From: CAZHPA01 sp964533945
GTDB taxonomy: Bacteria > Bacillota > Clostridia > Lachnospirales > WRBF01
Direction: 5' to 3'
Assembly (NCBI GenBank): GCA_964533945.1
Contig: CAZHPA010000002.1
Span: 74,063-138,062, forward strand
Length of the DNA: 64,000 nucleotides
In this document: one piece after another, positions 25,423 through 35,168 of the stretch
Layout of the letters: each line of letters starts with the position of its first letter
Position numbering within the stretch: the stretch's first letter is position 1
The notes under the pieces: generated by a model
The model's database searches: none
What the model saw: only the letters and a program-made list of their open reading frames with translations
What the model was told of the DNA's origin: nothing
Made by a program: the position numbers and the translations under genes

Positions 25423-25470
25423 AAAACAAAAAGGCAAACGTTGCATATTCGTTCACCTTTTTGTTTTTCT
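25423..25470 (-). terminator. Terminator after tRNA-Leu
   Basis: Imperfect long stem AAAACAAAAAGG...CCTTTTTGTTTT, with inner AACG/CGTT pairing, followed by T-rich DNA on the minus strand. Confidence 0.7.
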
Positions 25471-25489
25471 TTTTTCTTTTAAAATATAG

Positions 25490-25570
25490 TGCGGATGACA
25501 GGACTCGAACCTGCACCCTCGTCAGACAGGTTTCTAAGACCTGCGCGTCTACCAATTCCGCCACATCCGC
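25490..25570 (-). tRNA. tRNA-Leu (anticodon TAG)
   Basis: Class II tRNA on the minus strand: acceptor GCGGATG/CATCCGC, anticodon stem CAGGT/ACCTG with loop CTTAGAA, a variable arm, and T-loop TTCGAGT. CCA is not encoded. Confidence 0.94.
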
Positions 25571-25592
25571 GAATGTTAAAATGCTGGAATTG

Positions 25593-25621
25593 ATTATATA
25601 ACACAAAAATAAAAATGTCAA
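25593..25621 (-). promoter_or_regulatory. Consensus sigma-A promoter of tRNA-Leu
   Basis: On the minus strand perfect TTGACA, 17-base spacer and perfect TATAAT, 22 bases from the tRNA 5' end. Confidence 0.88.
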
Positions 25622-25690
25622 TAGCAAACTTAAAAAATCTTCTAATTATTTTATTATATGTTTAATGCATAAACAGACCATAACTCATTA

Positions 25691-25719
25691 TTGACTTTGT
25701 GTATAATTTGGAATAATAT
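25691..25719 (+). promoter_or_regulatory. Sigma-A promoter of the fucosidase gene
   Basis: TTGACT, 17-base spacer and TAATAT, 37 bases before the chosen GTG start. The promoter overlaps the more upstream TTG at 25691, which supports the later start. Confidence 0.7.
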
Positions 25720-25756
25720 AAATATATACAAAAATAACAAAAAAGAAGGTGTTAAA

Positions 25757-28700
25757 GTGAAATTTTGTAAAATAATTGCAACTACCGCATTATCTTTTTG
25801 CTTAATATCTGGGTTATCAAACATTACATATGCACAAAACTCGCCTAGCCCACATTATCCGCTTCCTTCAAGGGGTCAATTTGAATATCACGAAGAAGAA
25901 TTGGCAGGCTTTATACATTTTGGTGTTAATACATTTACAGGTTCTGAATGGGGTTCTGGAAATGAAAATCCAAGCGTTTTTAATCCAACAAACCTTGATG
26001 TTGAACAATGGGTTAAGGAATTTAAAGACGCTGGATTTAAGCGAATTATTATAACAGGAAAACACCATGATGGTTTTTGCTTATGGCAAAGCAAATATAC
26101 GAACCACGATATGCAAGGAAGCCCATACAAAGACGGAAAAGGCGATATACTACAAGAACTTTCGCAAGCTTGTACTAAATATGATATAGATATGGGCTTT
26201 TATCTTTCTCCATGGGATGCTCACGAACCAAGCTATGGCTATGGAAATGGATATAATGATGAAACAGATACAAATGGCGACTACAACCAATTTTATATGA
26301 ATCAACTTAGAGAAATTTTAGGCAAAGAAACGTTTGTTGATGAAGATGGGCAAACAAAATACAAATACGGCAACAACGGCGTTTTTAAGGAAGTTTGGAT
26401 GGACGGAGCAAAAGGTTCTGGGGCTGCAGCACAAAACTATAAGTTTAACGAATGGTTTGCGTTAATTAAACAACTTCAGCCTGAAGCCGTAATTTTTAGC
26501 CCATATGCTACAGAAATACGCTGGGTTGGAAATGAAAGCGGAATTGCGGGCGACCCTTGTTGGTCTAAAATTGACGCACAAAGAATCAAAGATGATTATG
26601 ACATTAGAAAGCAAGAATTTCCGTCATACTTAAATTCGGGTGACCCAAACGGTGACATTTGGAGTATAGGAGAAGCTGATGTTTCGTTGCGCCCCGGCTG
26701 GTTTTATCATTCGTCGCAAAATCCAAAAACTATAGAGCAACTAAATAACATATATTTTAAATCTGTAGGGCGTGGACAGCCACTTCTTTTGAACGTTCCT
26801 CCGAATAAAGAAGGAAAGCTTTCAGATGAAGATGTTGCAAGATTAAGACAATTTGGAAACGCAATAAAGCAAACATTTGCAAACGATTTAACACAACAAA
26901 GCGGTGTTAGCATAACTGCAAGTTCAACAAGAGGCTCAGAATATTCTGCCGAAAAAACTATTGATAATAACAACGATACATATTGGACTATGGAAGATGG
27001 ACAAACAACAGGAAGTATAATTGTTGATTTAGGTGCAAGCAAAACTTTTGATGTTATTAGTATTCAAGAATATATAAAGCTAGGACAAAGAGTTTCAGGC
27101 TTTAAAGTTGAATATAAAGATAAAAGCGGTAATTGGGTTACATATGGCTCGGGAAAAACTATAGGCTACAAACGTTTAGTTCAAGGTACTGTAGTTTCTG
27201 CAAGAGAAATTAAAATAACTATAGAAAGCTCGCAAGCTGTTCCTTTAATTAGCAGCATTGGGGTTTATAAAGCAAGCGTTGACTTTGAACTTCCAAGCGC
27301 CGTTCCTCAAGGGCTTGGCGTTATAACTGCCAATCAAATGGAAGCTAGCAGCTGGAACTATGAAGATTCTGATTTCGGACCCGGAACAAGTATGTGGGCA
27401 AATTCTGGAACTGCTACATTTAAATTTAATGGCACTAAATTTTGGCTTGGAACAACAATTGATTTTTCCCATGGTAATTATAAAGTAACTATAGATGGCG
27501 TTGATTATGGACCTATAAACACAAACGGAACACCACGCAAAACAAACGCTATAACATTTGAATCTCCGAATTTGCCAAACGGAGAGCATACTGTAACTGT
27601 AACTTGCCTTGCAGACAAGCCAAGCAACAACGCAATAGGTATTAACGCCGCATATTTTATGGGTGAAGGTGTTAGTATGTTTGATATTGAAAGCAAACCA
27701 CATAAAGTGCTAGAAGGCGATAGCATTGATGTTGTTGTTAAACGTTCTGGGGATTTAACAAAACCCGCAAGCGTTTTGTTTACAACTCCTCCAGATAGTG
27801 CTGTGCAAGGGCAATATTATGTTGATATTAGCAAAAGGATTAATTTCTTACCAGGCGAAACTGAAAAAGTTGTTAAAGTTCAAACGTTAAAAGAAGATAG
27901 AAATGCTTCGCCTACTCTTACATTTTATGCGGCACTATCGGATGCAACCGATGGGTCAATAGTTGGCTTTAACAAAAGAACGGTAATTACAATAGAAAAT
28001 TCTGACACAATAACACAACCTCCGGCGCAAACAGTATATACGGAAGCAAACCCATTTATGCTTCCGGCTAAATTAGGAATTGAAAAGCGTTTAGAAGCAG
28101 AAGACATACAATTAATTACAGGCGGCAATTCTGAAACAGACGTTAAAGTTGTTAATGTTTCAGCGGCAAGCAAGTCTAAAATGGTTGATAATTTTAATAG
28201 CGGCAATAGTATTAAACTATATTACAATGCACCAGTTGCAGGTACATATTCAATTAAAATGAACTTTAGAACAAATGCTTCAAATAAAACTGTTTCAATA
28301 GTTGGCGAAAACATTAAAGACATAAATAACAAAACATTTAACAACACCTCAATGGCAATTCAAACTTCAGCATTTGATATTGTTGTTGAAAAAGAAGGTA
28401 AAGGCATAATTGAATTTATAGCAGGCTCAAATGGAGCGCCCGGAATAGATAAGTTAGATATTTCATATAAAGCAAGTTCTATGGCATATCAAATGCCTAT
28501 TTCCAACGTTTTTTCTGCTTCTGATAGATTTGTTTTCCCTTCTGAATTAGGAGCGTTAAAACGCATTGAAGGGGAATATATGGAGCTTGATTCTAGTGAA
28601 TCTGCAGCCGGTAAAGAAATTAGGCTTGCAAACGACACACAAAGAAGCAACGGCAAATTTGTTGATTGGTTTACTGCAAACAACAAACTTCACCTTTACT

Positions 28701-29434
28701 ACAACGCACCGGCGGCAGGAAAATATTTAGTTACAATTAATTTGTTTTCGGGTTCAACAAATAGTTATATAGTTTCAGGCGAAAAACTTGCAAAAACAAC
28801 TACGTTTGAAATTTCGCCAACTAATGCTTGGGTTGAACGCAGTTTCGAGCTTGAAATTTCGCAAGCCGGAGAAGGAATGATTACTTTAGCAGCAGGAAGC
28901 GGCGGAGCTCCAAATACAGACTATCTCGACATAGCTCTTATGGAATATTCAGAAAAATCTTCTGCTCCTATAGTTTCAAAAAATCTTGATAGAGAAGTTT
29001 ATGTTATTAACAACCAACCTGTAGTTTTATCTGTTTCGGCTTCATCAAGCCAAGGACAGTTAAGTTATCAATGGTTTAAAGGAAGCCAAGAATTAGTAGG
29101 AGAAACAAATAATAGTTTAACTGTTTCAGAATCGGGAAATTATTATGTTGTTATAACAAATATAGAAGACGGCAAAAGTCCTGCAACAGTAAAAAGCGTT
29201 TCGTGTGCTGCTATTGAGCGATTTGAAGTTCCTAATGAAAAAGAATTTGATATTAACAGCGACGGCACTGTAGATGTTAAAGACATTATTTTATCACTTC
29301 AGTTCGCAAAAGACTATAAAGTGCCAACAGCAGAACAAGTAGCTATTGTTGATATTAATAAAAATGGTATAATTGAAATAAGCGAAGTTCAATATATACT
29401 TGATTCAATTGTTGCCGAGCAGTTAGGAATTTAG
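25757..29434 (+). CDS. Alpha-L-fucosidase (GH29) with carbohydrate-binding modules and dockerin
   Basis: A 1225-residue secreted enzyme that would release L-fucose from glycans. The frame is open to a TTG at 25691, but GTG at 25757 has GAAGGTG upstream and gives a clean signal peptide (MKFCKIIATT...TYAQ). GH29 catalytic domain: about residues 35-385, with nucleophile Asp216 in VWMDGA and HHDGFCLW near 95. Then an F5/8C-like binding domain (about 385-506), a beta domain (510-640), a Calx-beta-like domain (640-750), two related CBM6/35-like domains (about 768-906 and 924-1066), an Ig-like domain (1073-1145) and a C-terminal dockerin (1163-1223) with good loops DINSDGTVDVKD and DINKNGIIEISE. The dockerin links it to the cohesin scaffold 1.1 kb away. 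Confidence 0.92.
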   Translation: MKFCKIIATTALSFCLISGLSNITYAQNSPSPHYPLPSRGQFEYHEEELAGFIHFGVNTFTGSEWGSGNENPSVFNPTNLDVEQWVKEFKDAGFKRIIITGKHHDGFCLWQSKYTNHDMQGSPYKDGKGDILQELSQACTKYDIDMGFYLSPWDAHEPSYGYGNGYNDETDTNGDYNQFYMNQLREILGKETFVDEDGQTKYKYGNNGVFKEVWMDGAKGSGAAAQNYKFNEWFALIKQLQPEAVIFSPYATEIRWVGNESGIAGDPCWSKIDAQRIKDDYDIRKQEFPSYLNSGDPNGDIWSIGEADVSLRPGWFYHSSQNPKTIEQLNNIYFKSVGRGQPLLLNVPPNKEGKLSDEDVARLRQFGNAIKQTFANDLTQQSGVSITASSTRGSEYSAEKTIDNNNDTYWTMEDGQTTGSIIVDLGASKTFDVISIQEYIKLGQRVSGFKVEYKDKSGNWVTYGSGKTIGYKRLVQGTVVSAREIKITIESSQAVPLISSIGVYKASVDFELPSAVPQGLGVITANQMEASSWNYEDSDFGPGTSMWANSGTATFKFNGTKFWLGTTIDFSHGNYKVTIDGVDYGPINTNGTPRKTNAITFESPNLPNGEHTVTVTCLADKPSNNAIGINAAYFMGEGVSMFDIESKPHKVLEGDSIDVVVKRSGDLTKPASVLFTTPPDSAVQGQYYVDISKRINFLPGETEKVVKVQTLKEDRNASPTLTFYAALSDATDGSIVGFNKRTVITIENSDTITQPPAQTVYTEANPFMLPAKLGIEKRLEAEDIQLITGGNSETDVKVVNVSAASKSKMVDNFNSGNSIKLYYNAPVAGTYSIKMNFRTNASNKTVSIVGENIKDINNKTFNNTSMAIQTSAFDIVVEKEGKGIIEFIAGSNGAPGIDKLDISYKASSMAYQMPISNVFSASDRFVFPSELGALKRIEGEYMELDSSESAAGKEIRLANDTQRSNGKFVDWFTANNKLHLYYNAPAAGKYLVTINLFSGSTNSYIVSGEKLAKTTTFEISPTNAWVERSFELEISQAGEGMITLAAGSGGAPNTDYLDIALMEYSEKSSAPIVSKNLDREVYVINNQPVVLSVSASSSQGQLSYQWFKGSQELVGETNNSLTVSESGNYYVVITNIEDGKSPATVKSVSCAAIERFEVPNEKEFDINSDGTVDVKDIILSLQFAKDYKVPTAEQVAIVDINKNGIIEISEVQYILDSIVAEQLGI

Positions 29435-29448
29435 AAAGGGAAGCAATT

Positions 29449-30060
29449 ATGAATTTAGAGCTAACTATTAAAAATTTAAATAAAAATGGCATGAGCGCAT
29501 ATTGTGTTAAAACAAAAGAGGAAGTTTTAGGTTTATTAAAAGAACTTACAAAAGAAGGAGATACAGTAGCATTCGGGGGAAGTGTTACTAATGTTGAATG
29601 TGGTGTATCCAACTTTTTGAAGCAAAATAACTACAACTTAGTTGATAGAAGTGACTATGAAAAAGCGTATAGCGCTGATGTATATATTTGCAGCAGCAAT
29701 GCAATTACCGAAACGGGAACGCTCTACAATGTAGACGGGCGTTCTAACCGTGTTTCAGCTATTGCTCATGGCCCAAAATCAGTTATTATAATTGCAGGAA
29801 CTAACAAAATCGTAGAAAATTTGGAAGCCGCAATTAATAGAGTTAAAACAATTGCCGCCCCTAAAAATTGCCAAAGACTTGGATTTAACACATATTGCAC
29901 ACAAAACGGAAAATGCGTTTCCTTAAATTTAGAAAACCCTGAAATGACAGACGGTTGCCAAAGCAATGAAAGAATTTGCTGCAACTATTTAATAAGCGCA
30001 AAGCAGCGGCAAACCGGAAGAATTAAAGTTATTTTAGTTGAACAAAATCTTGGTATGTAA
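29449..30060 (+). CDS. LUD domain protein (LutC/YkgG-type)
   Basis: A 203-residue cytoplasmic protein of the LUD family (DUF162). The conserved patterns GDTVAFGGSVT (near residue 38), SSNAITETGTLYNVDGRSNRVSAIAHGPK (about 83-110) and VIIIAGTNKIV are clear. LutC takes part in lactate oxidation with iron-sulphur partners in Bacillus, but lone LUD proteins like this one are common in Clostridia and their role is unknown. The C-terminus has extra Cys residues (CQRLGFNTYCTQNGKC...ERICC). It follows the fucosidase gene by 14 bases and could be cotranscribed. Confidence 0.85.
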   Translation: MNLELTIKNLNKNGMSAYCVKTKEEVLGLLKELTKEGDTVAFGGSVTNVECGVSNFLKQNNYNLVDRSDYEKAYSADVYICSSNAITETGTLYNVDGRSNRVSAIAHGPKSVIIIAGTNKIVENLEAAINRVKTIAAPKNCQRLGFNTYCTQNGKCVSLNLENPEMTDGCQSNERICCNYLISAKQRQTGRIKVILVEQNLGM

Positions 30061-30080
30061 CATAAAAAGCTAATTCTGTT

Positions 30081-30120
30081 TACAATGCCGTCTATTTTTT
30101 ATATTTAGTGCGGCATTGTA
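30081..30120. repeat. Inverted repeat, possible terminator
   Basis: TACAATGCCG and CGGCATTGTA form a perfect 10-bp stem with a 20-base loop between the LUD gene and ogg. No T-tract follows, so termination is uncertain. Confidence 0.6.
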
Positions 30121-30236
30121 ATCTACATTCTAAATCATAAGCTTTGTTCATTGCTTCTCGCCTTATATAATGCTAGTCAATTTGCCTTCCGCTTATTTAA
30201 AACACCTAAAATACCTACAAAGAAAGGAATTAAATT

Positions 30237-31094
30237 ATGAATTACGAACAAGTCGGCAACGACGTTATTTTGCACAACACAAACAGCTTTAATATTTGCG
30301 AAATATTAGAGTGCGGTCAATGTTTCCGCTTTTTTAAACTGGATGCGTTAGATTATGTTATTGTGGCATTTTCCAAAGTTTTAAGAATTACGCAGCAAGG
30401 TAATACCGTTAAATTTCATAACACAACAACCCAAGATTTTGAAAATATATGGTTTGACTATTTCGATTTGCAAAGAAACTATGAAGAAATAAAACAACGT
30501 CTTTGCCAAGACGATGAAGTTATGCAAAAAGCTGTAAACTTTGCAGGTGGCATACGCATATTAAATCAGGAAATTTGGGAATGCCTAATTTCGTTTATAA
30601 TTTCCCAAAACAATAGAATACCTATGATTAAAAAAGCCGTAAACAATCTTTCTGTTTCTTATGGCAATAAAATATGTGACGAATACTATTCTTTCCCAAC
30701 TATTGAGCAGCTTTTAAATAAAGAACCAGAACAATTAAAGCTTTGCAAAACAGGTTTTCGTGCTAAATATATATGTGATGCCGTTAATAAAATTAGCAAC
30801 GGTGAAATTAAACTTAATGAATTTTCTAAAAAGCAAACACCAGAAATTAAAACAGAGTTAATGTCGATTAATGGCGTTGGCCCTAAAGTTTCAGATTGTG
30901 TGATGCTTTTTTCATGCAAAAGACACGAAGTTTTTCCGACTGATGTTTGGATTAAAAGAATTGTTTATAAATTATATTTTAACGATAAAGACGTTAGTTT
31001 AAAGGAAATTTGGAACTTTTCGAATGAAAAATTTGGGGAACTTGCAGGGTTTGCACAACAATATTTATTTTATTATGCAAGAGAAAATTTTTAG
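30237..31094 (+). CDS. ogg: 8-oxoguanine DNA glycosylase/AP lyase (OGG1 type)
   Basis: A 285-residue repair enzyme that removes 8-oxoguanine from DNA. The N-terminal domain (FNICEILECGQCFRF, about residues 18-32) and the helix-hairpin-helix-GPD segment are typical. Catalytic Lys217 lies in INGVGPKVSDC and Asp236 in FPTDVWIKR, matching Lys249 and Asp268 of human OGG1. The start is the ATG after AAAGGAATTAAATT. tsaE begins about 70 bases downstream on the same strand. Confidence 0.93.
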   Translation: MNYEQVGNDVILHNTNSFNICEILECGQCFRFFKLDALDYVIVAFSKVLRITQQGNTVKFHNTTTQDFENIWFDYFDLQRNYEEIKQRLCQDDEVMQKAVNFAGGIRILNQEIWECLISFIISQNNRIPMIKKAVNNLSVSYGNKICDEYYSFPTIEQLLNKEPEQLKLCKTGFRAKYICDAVNKISNGEIKLNEFSKKQTPEIKTELMSINGVGPKVSDCVMLFSCKRHEVFPTDVWIKRIVYKLYFNDKDVSLKEIWNFSNEKFGELAGFAQQYLFYYARENF

Positions 31095-31163
31095 TCCATT
31101 GCACTATACCATATTTTATGTTAAAATTTAATCCGATTGTTGGCTTTAAATGGGAGAATGAAT

Positions 31164-31604
31164 ATGTATAGAACAAATTGCCCTAAGCAAACCGAAGAAA
31201 TAGCAGAAAAATTGGCAAAGTCTGCAAAACCGGGAGATGTTTTTTGTTTAAGCGGAAATTTAGGGGCTGGAAAAACTGTTTTCGCTAAAGGATTTGCTAA
31301 AGGCTTAAAAATTAAAACGCAAATAACAAGCCCAACATTTACAATAATTAACGAATATTTAGATGGAACGCTTCCGCTTTATCATTTTGATGTGTATCGA
31401 ATTAATTCGGCTGAAGAAATGGAAGACTGCGGATACGAAGAATATTTTTATGGAGAAGGTGTTTGTTTAATTGAATGGGCGGAACTTATTAAGCAAATAA
31501 TTCCAAAAAATGCCGTTTGGGTAACAATAGAATATGAAACAAAAAATTCCGATAGCTTTAGAGTTATTAAAATAGAGGGATTGCATGAAAATTTTAGCAC
31601 TTGA
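31164..31604 (+). CDS. tsaE: tRNA threonylcarbamoyladenosine biosynthesis ATPase TsaE
   Basis: Part of the complex that puts threonylcarbamoyl on A37 of ANN-decoding tRNAs. The P-loop LSGNLGAGKTVFAKGFAKGL lies near residue 30; SPTFTIINEY and HFDVYRI follow as usual. I choose ATG at 31164 (146 residues) because GGGAG sits eight bases upstream; the frame extends to 31137. The end overlaps tsaB by 20 bases. Confidence 0.95.
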   Translation: MYRTNCPKQTEEIAEKLAKSAKPGDVFCLSGNLGAGKTVFAKGFAKGLKIKTQITSPTFTIINEYLDGTLPLYHFDVYRINSAEEMEDCGYEEYFYGEGVCLIEWAELIKQIIPKNAVWVTIEYETKNSDSFRVIKIEGLHENFST

Positions 31605-32280
31605 CACAACAGGCAAAACAGCAACTGTTGCGCTTGTTTGCGAAACGCACACTATTGCCGAATTTACAACAAATTATAAAAAAAATCATTCAGAAGTGCT
31701 TATGCCTTTAATTTCAAGCTTGCTTGAAACCGTTGAAACAAGCCTTTCAGACGTTGACTATATTGCAGTTTCAAGCGGTCCGGGTTCGTTTACAGGTTTA
31801 AGAATTGGGGCAGCAACGGCAAAAGCATTAGCACACGGAGCAGGAAAGAAAATTATTTCTGTTCCAACACTATTAGCATTGGCATACAATGTATATGATA
31901 CCCAAAAAATTATTATTCCGATTATGGATGCAAGAAGAAACCAAGTGTACACAGCTTTTTTTAAATATCAAAATAATAAACTTTTAAACATTACGGAATA
32001 TATGACAAAAAGCATTGATGAAATATTAACCCTAGCGCAAAGGGTATCAAATGAGCATAAAGCAGGCGTTGTTTTTATAGGTGATGCAACGCTTTTGTTT
32101 AAAGAGCAAATTTTAAAAGAAGGTTTTTTAGTTGCCAATCCAAATTTTAATATGCAGCGTGCATCATCTGTTGGCATGGCAGCTTTTTTAATTGCTTTTG
32201 CTGATGAAAGCATGGGTTATAATGAATTTACACCGTTTTACTTGAGAGCTTCTCAGGCAGAAAGGGAATTTCAAAAATGA
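31585..32280 (+). CDS. tsaB: tRNA threonylcarbamoyladenosine biosynthesis protein TsaB
   Basis: A 231-residue ASKHA-fold protein that partners TsaD. The N-terminus MKILALDTTGKTATVAL and the SSGPGSFTGLRIGAATAKALAHG segment (about residues 63-85) are signatures. It overlaps tsaE upstream and rimI downstream (four bases), forming the classic tsaE-tsaB-rimI unit. tsaD is not in this window. Confidence 0.95.
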   Translation: MKILALDTTGKTATVALVCETHTIAEFTTNYKKNHSEVLMPLISSLLETVETSLSDVDYIAVSSGPGSFTGLRIGAATAKALAHGAGKKIISVPTLLALAYNVYDTQKIIIPIMDARRNQVYTAFFKYQNNKLLNITEYMTKSIDEILTLAQRVSNEHKAGVVFIGDATLLFKEQILKEGFLVANPNFNMQRASSVGMAAFLIAFADESMGYNEFTPFYLRASQAEREFQK

Positions 32281-32723
32281 TTAAAGTCGAGCGAATGAAA
32301 TTAAAACATATCGAACAAGTTTATGCAATAGAAAAGGACAGCTTTTCAATACCATGGACAAGAGAAGATTTTAGAAAAGAAGTTGAAGAAAACGAGCGTG
32401 CAATATATGTTGTTGCGGTTGAAGGCGTTAAAGTTTTGGGTTATGGCGGAATGTGGCATATTGTTAACGAAGGGCATATAACAAATGTTGCAGTTAAAGA
32501 AGAATGTCGCAAAAAAGGCATTGGTTCTATGATTTTGGAAGAATTGATTAAAATTAGCATAGAAAACGAAATGATTGGAATAACACTTGAAGTTCGGGTC
32601 GGAAACAGTGATGCAATGAAGCTATATTCAAAATATGGCTTTAAAGTTGAAGGCTATCGCAAAAATTACTATTCTGATACAAGAGAAGATGCCATTGTAA
32701 TGTGGAAATATAATGATAAATAG
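32277..32723 (+). CDS. rimI: Ribosomal protein S18 alanine N-acetyltransferase RimI
   Basis: A 148-residue GNAT acetyltransferase. The acetyl-CoA loop is ECRKKGIGSMIL (about residues 75-86), and LEVRVGNSDAMKLYSKYGFKVEGYRKNYYSD is the RimI C-terminal signature. It acetylates the N-terminus of ribosomal protein S18 in Escherichia coli. It sits in the tsaE-tsaB-rimI order with a four-base overlap to tsaB. Confidence 0.94.
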   Translation: MIKVERMKLKHIEQVYAIEKDSFSIPWTREDFRKEVEENERAIYVVAVEGVKVLGYGGMWHIVNEGHITNVAVKEECRKKGIGSMILEELIKISIENEMIGITLEVRVGNSDAMKLYSKYGFKVEGYRKNYYSDTREDAIVMWKYNDK

Positions 32724-32735
32724 GGGGCTGCTAAG

Positions 32736-35117
32736 TTGGTAAAAGAGCTTGATTATACAAAATTAAAGCAATTTATAAAAATTGAAGATTTAAACTTCAG
32801 AACAACAAAGGAGCTAGAAAGCTACACAGACATAATAGGGCAAGAGCGGGCTAAAAAAGCTTTAGAATTTGGACTTAGCGTTAAAATGAAAGGCTATAAC
32901 ATTTACGTTTCGGGGCTTCCTGGAACAGGCAGAACAACTTTTTCTGAACAATTTGCAAGAAAAATTGCCAAAACCGAAAAAACACCTCCCGATTTATGCT
33001 ATGTATATAATTTTAAAAATCCAAAATGCCCCAAAATGTTAATGCTTCCTCCAGGAACAGGTAAGATAATTAAGGAAGAACTTGACGACCTTATTAACCG
33101 CCTTACAAATGAACTCCCCAAGGTTTTTAGTGATAAAGATTTTGAAAACAGCAAGGCTGAAATAGTTAAAAGCTATCATGATAAGCGAGAAGAAATAATT
33201 AAAGTTGTTACAGAAGAAGCAAGAGAGCAAATGTTTGGAGTTAAAACTACAAACACAGGAATTTATTTTATGCCTATCGTTGATGGAGAAATCATTTCAG
33301 AGGAACAATTTGATGCACTACCTCAAGATAAAAAAGACGAAATATCTAAAAATTCTGAAGCAATCCAAAAAAGAGCACAAGAGGCAATGCGTGAAATAAA
33401 AGACTATGAAAAATTAATTAGAAAAGATGTTGATGATTTTGAATATAGCATTGCCCTTCTTGCTGTTGGTCATCAATTAAGCCCTTTGCTTGAAAAATAT
33501 AGTAATAATGATGATGTTGTTAAATATCTTTTGGAAATTAAGGAAGACATTTTAGAAAATGTTGCCGATTTTTTAGAACAGGAAACAAGTGAAGAAGCTG
33601 TGTTTCCTTGGTATCCTAAAAAAGCACCAGAAGATAACTTTTCAAAATATAAAGTAAATTTATTAACAGACAACTCAAATCAAACAGGAGCGCCGGTTAT
33701 TGTAGATTTTAACCCAACATATTCTAATTTAATCGGTGAAATAGAATATGATAATGAGTATGGAAATTTAATAACCGATTTTATGAAAATTAAGCCGGGC
33801 TTAATTCATAAAGCAAACGGTGGCTATTTAATATTGCAAGCATATGATTTATTTTCTAATTATCACGCTTGGGAAGCTTTAAGGCGTGTTCTTTTAACAA
33901 AAGAAGTTGTAACAGAATGCTTGCGCGAATATTCAACAGGAGCGCTAGTTTCAGGAATTAAACCTGAGCCTGTGCCAATTGATTTAAAAGTTATTATAGT
34001 TGGAACAGATTTCTTCTATAACTTGCTTTATGAATATGATGATGAATTTTCAAAATTGTTTAAAATATATGCCGATTTCGATTATGAAATGAACCATACA
34101 AAAGATATTATAGAGCAAATATCACGCTATGTTAAAGCATTTGTTGAAAAAGAAAAAACGCTTGAATTTAGCGCATTAGCAGTTGCTGCTGTAATTGAAC
34201 ATAGCGTAAGGCTTGCTGAACGGCAAGGCAAATTAACAACACGTTTTAACCGCATTTGTGAGGTTCTTGCCGAAGCATATACATGGGCAAAGCTTGAAGA
34301 TGCTTCAATTATAACTGAAAAGCACGTTAAAAAAGCTATTTCAGAGCATGAATTTCGCTTTAACATGTATGAAGAAAAGCTTTCTGAATTAATTGAACAA
34401 GAAATAATTATGATTGATACGCATGGCTTTAAAGTTGGGCAAATTAACGGTCTTGCCGTATTTGATGCCGGCGACTATGCTTTTGCAAAGCCAAGCAAAA
34501 TTACAGCAACAACATATGTTGGAAAAGCCGGAATAATTAATATAGAAAAAGAAGCAGAAATGAGCGGCTCTATTCACGATAAAGGAGTTCAAGTTTTAAG
34601 CGGATTTTTAGGGCAAACATATGCGCAAGAATTTCCTTTATCATTGTCATGCAGGCTTTGTTTTGAACAAACATATAGTGGTGTTGATGGTGATAGTGCT
34701 TCAAGCACAGAACTTTACGCAGTTTTATCAAGCCTTGCAGATGTTCCAATTAATCAGGAAATAGCCGTTACAGGAAGTATAAATCAGCGTGGAGAAATAC
34801 AAGCTATTGGAGGAGTTACTTATAAAATTGAGGGCTTTTTCGATTTATGCAACAAAAGAGGGTTAACCGGCAAGCAAGGAGTAGTTATTCCGTATCAAAA
34901 TGTTAAAGATTTAGTTTTAAAAGATGAAGTAATTGAAGCAGTTAAAAACGGCATTTTCCATATATACCCTATAAGCCATGTTGATGAAGGCATTGAAATA
35001 TTAACAGGCATTAAAGCCGGAATTAAAAACGAAAAAGGCAAATATTCGCCCGGAACAATACATGGAAGAATATTTAAGAAATTAAAAGATTTTTACAAAA
35101 AATCAATTAATGAATAA
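32736..35117 (+). CDS. ATP-dependent Lon-family protease (YcbZ/LonC-like)
   Basis: A 793-residue protein with a P-loop (VSGLPGTGRTTFSEQFA, near residue 59), a long helical insertion (about 120-290), the rest of the AAA+ domain and a C-terminal Lon protease domain. The catalytic dyad is Ser654 in GDSASSTE and Lys697 in TYKIEGFF, 43 residues apart as in classical Lon. The N-terminal domain of classical Lon is missing, which places it in the YcbZ/LonC group. The start is TTG behind AGGGGG. It lies 12 bases after rimI and is probably in the same operon. Confidence 0.9.
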   Translation: MVKELDYTKLKQFIKIEDLNFRTTKELESYTDIIGQERAKKALEFGLSVKMKGYNIYVSGLPGTGRTTFSEQFARKIAKTEKTPPDLCYVYNFKNPKCPKMLMLPPGTGKIIKEELDDLINRLTNELPKVFSDKDFENSKAEIVKSYHDKREEIIKVVTEEAREQMFGVKTTNTGIYFMPIVDGEIISEEQFDALPQDKKDEISKNSEAIQKRAQEAMREIKDYEKLIRKDVDDFEYSIALLAVGHQLSPLLEKYSNNDDVVKYLLEIKEDILENVADFLEQETSEEAVFPWYPKKAPEDNFSKYKVNLLTDNSNQTGAPVIVDFNPTYSNLIGEIEYDNEYGNLITDFMKIKPGLIHKANGGYLILQAYDLFSNYHAWEALRRVLLTKEVVTECLREYSTGALVSGIKPEPVPIDLKVIIVGTDFFYNLLYEYDDEFSKLFKIYADFDYEMNHTKDIIEQISRYVKAFVEKEKTLEFSALAVAAVIEHSVRLAERQGKLTTRFNRICEVLAEAYTWAKLEDASIITEKHVKKAISEHEFRFNMYEEKLSELIEQEIIMIDTHGFKVGQINGLAVFDAGDYAFAKPSKITATTYVGKAGIINIEKEAEMSGSIHDKGVQVLSGFLGQTYAQEFPLSLSCRLCFEQTYSGVDGDSASSTELYAVLSSLADVPINQEIAVTGSINQRGEIQAIGGVTYKIEGFFDLCNKRGLTGKQGVVIPYQNVKDLVLKDEVIEAVKNGIFHIYPISHVDEGIEILTGIKAGIKNEKGKYSPGTIHGRIFKKLKDFYKKSINE

Positions 35118-35168
35118 GTATTTTAAAAACCTTCTTGCAAATAATAATTTAGCAAGGAGGTGTTTTTT

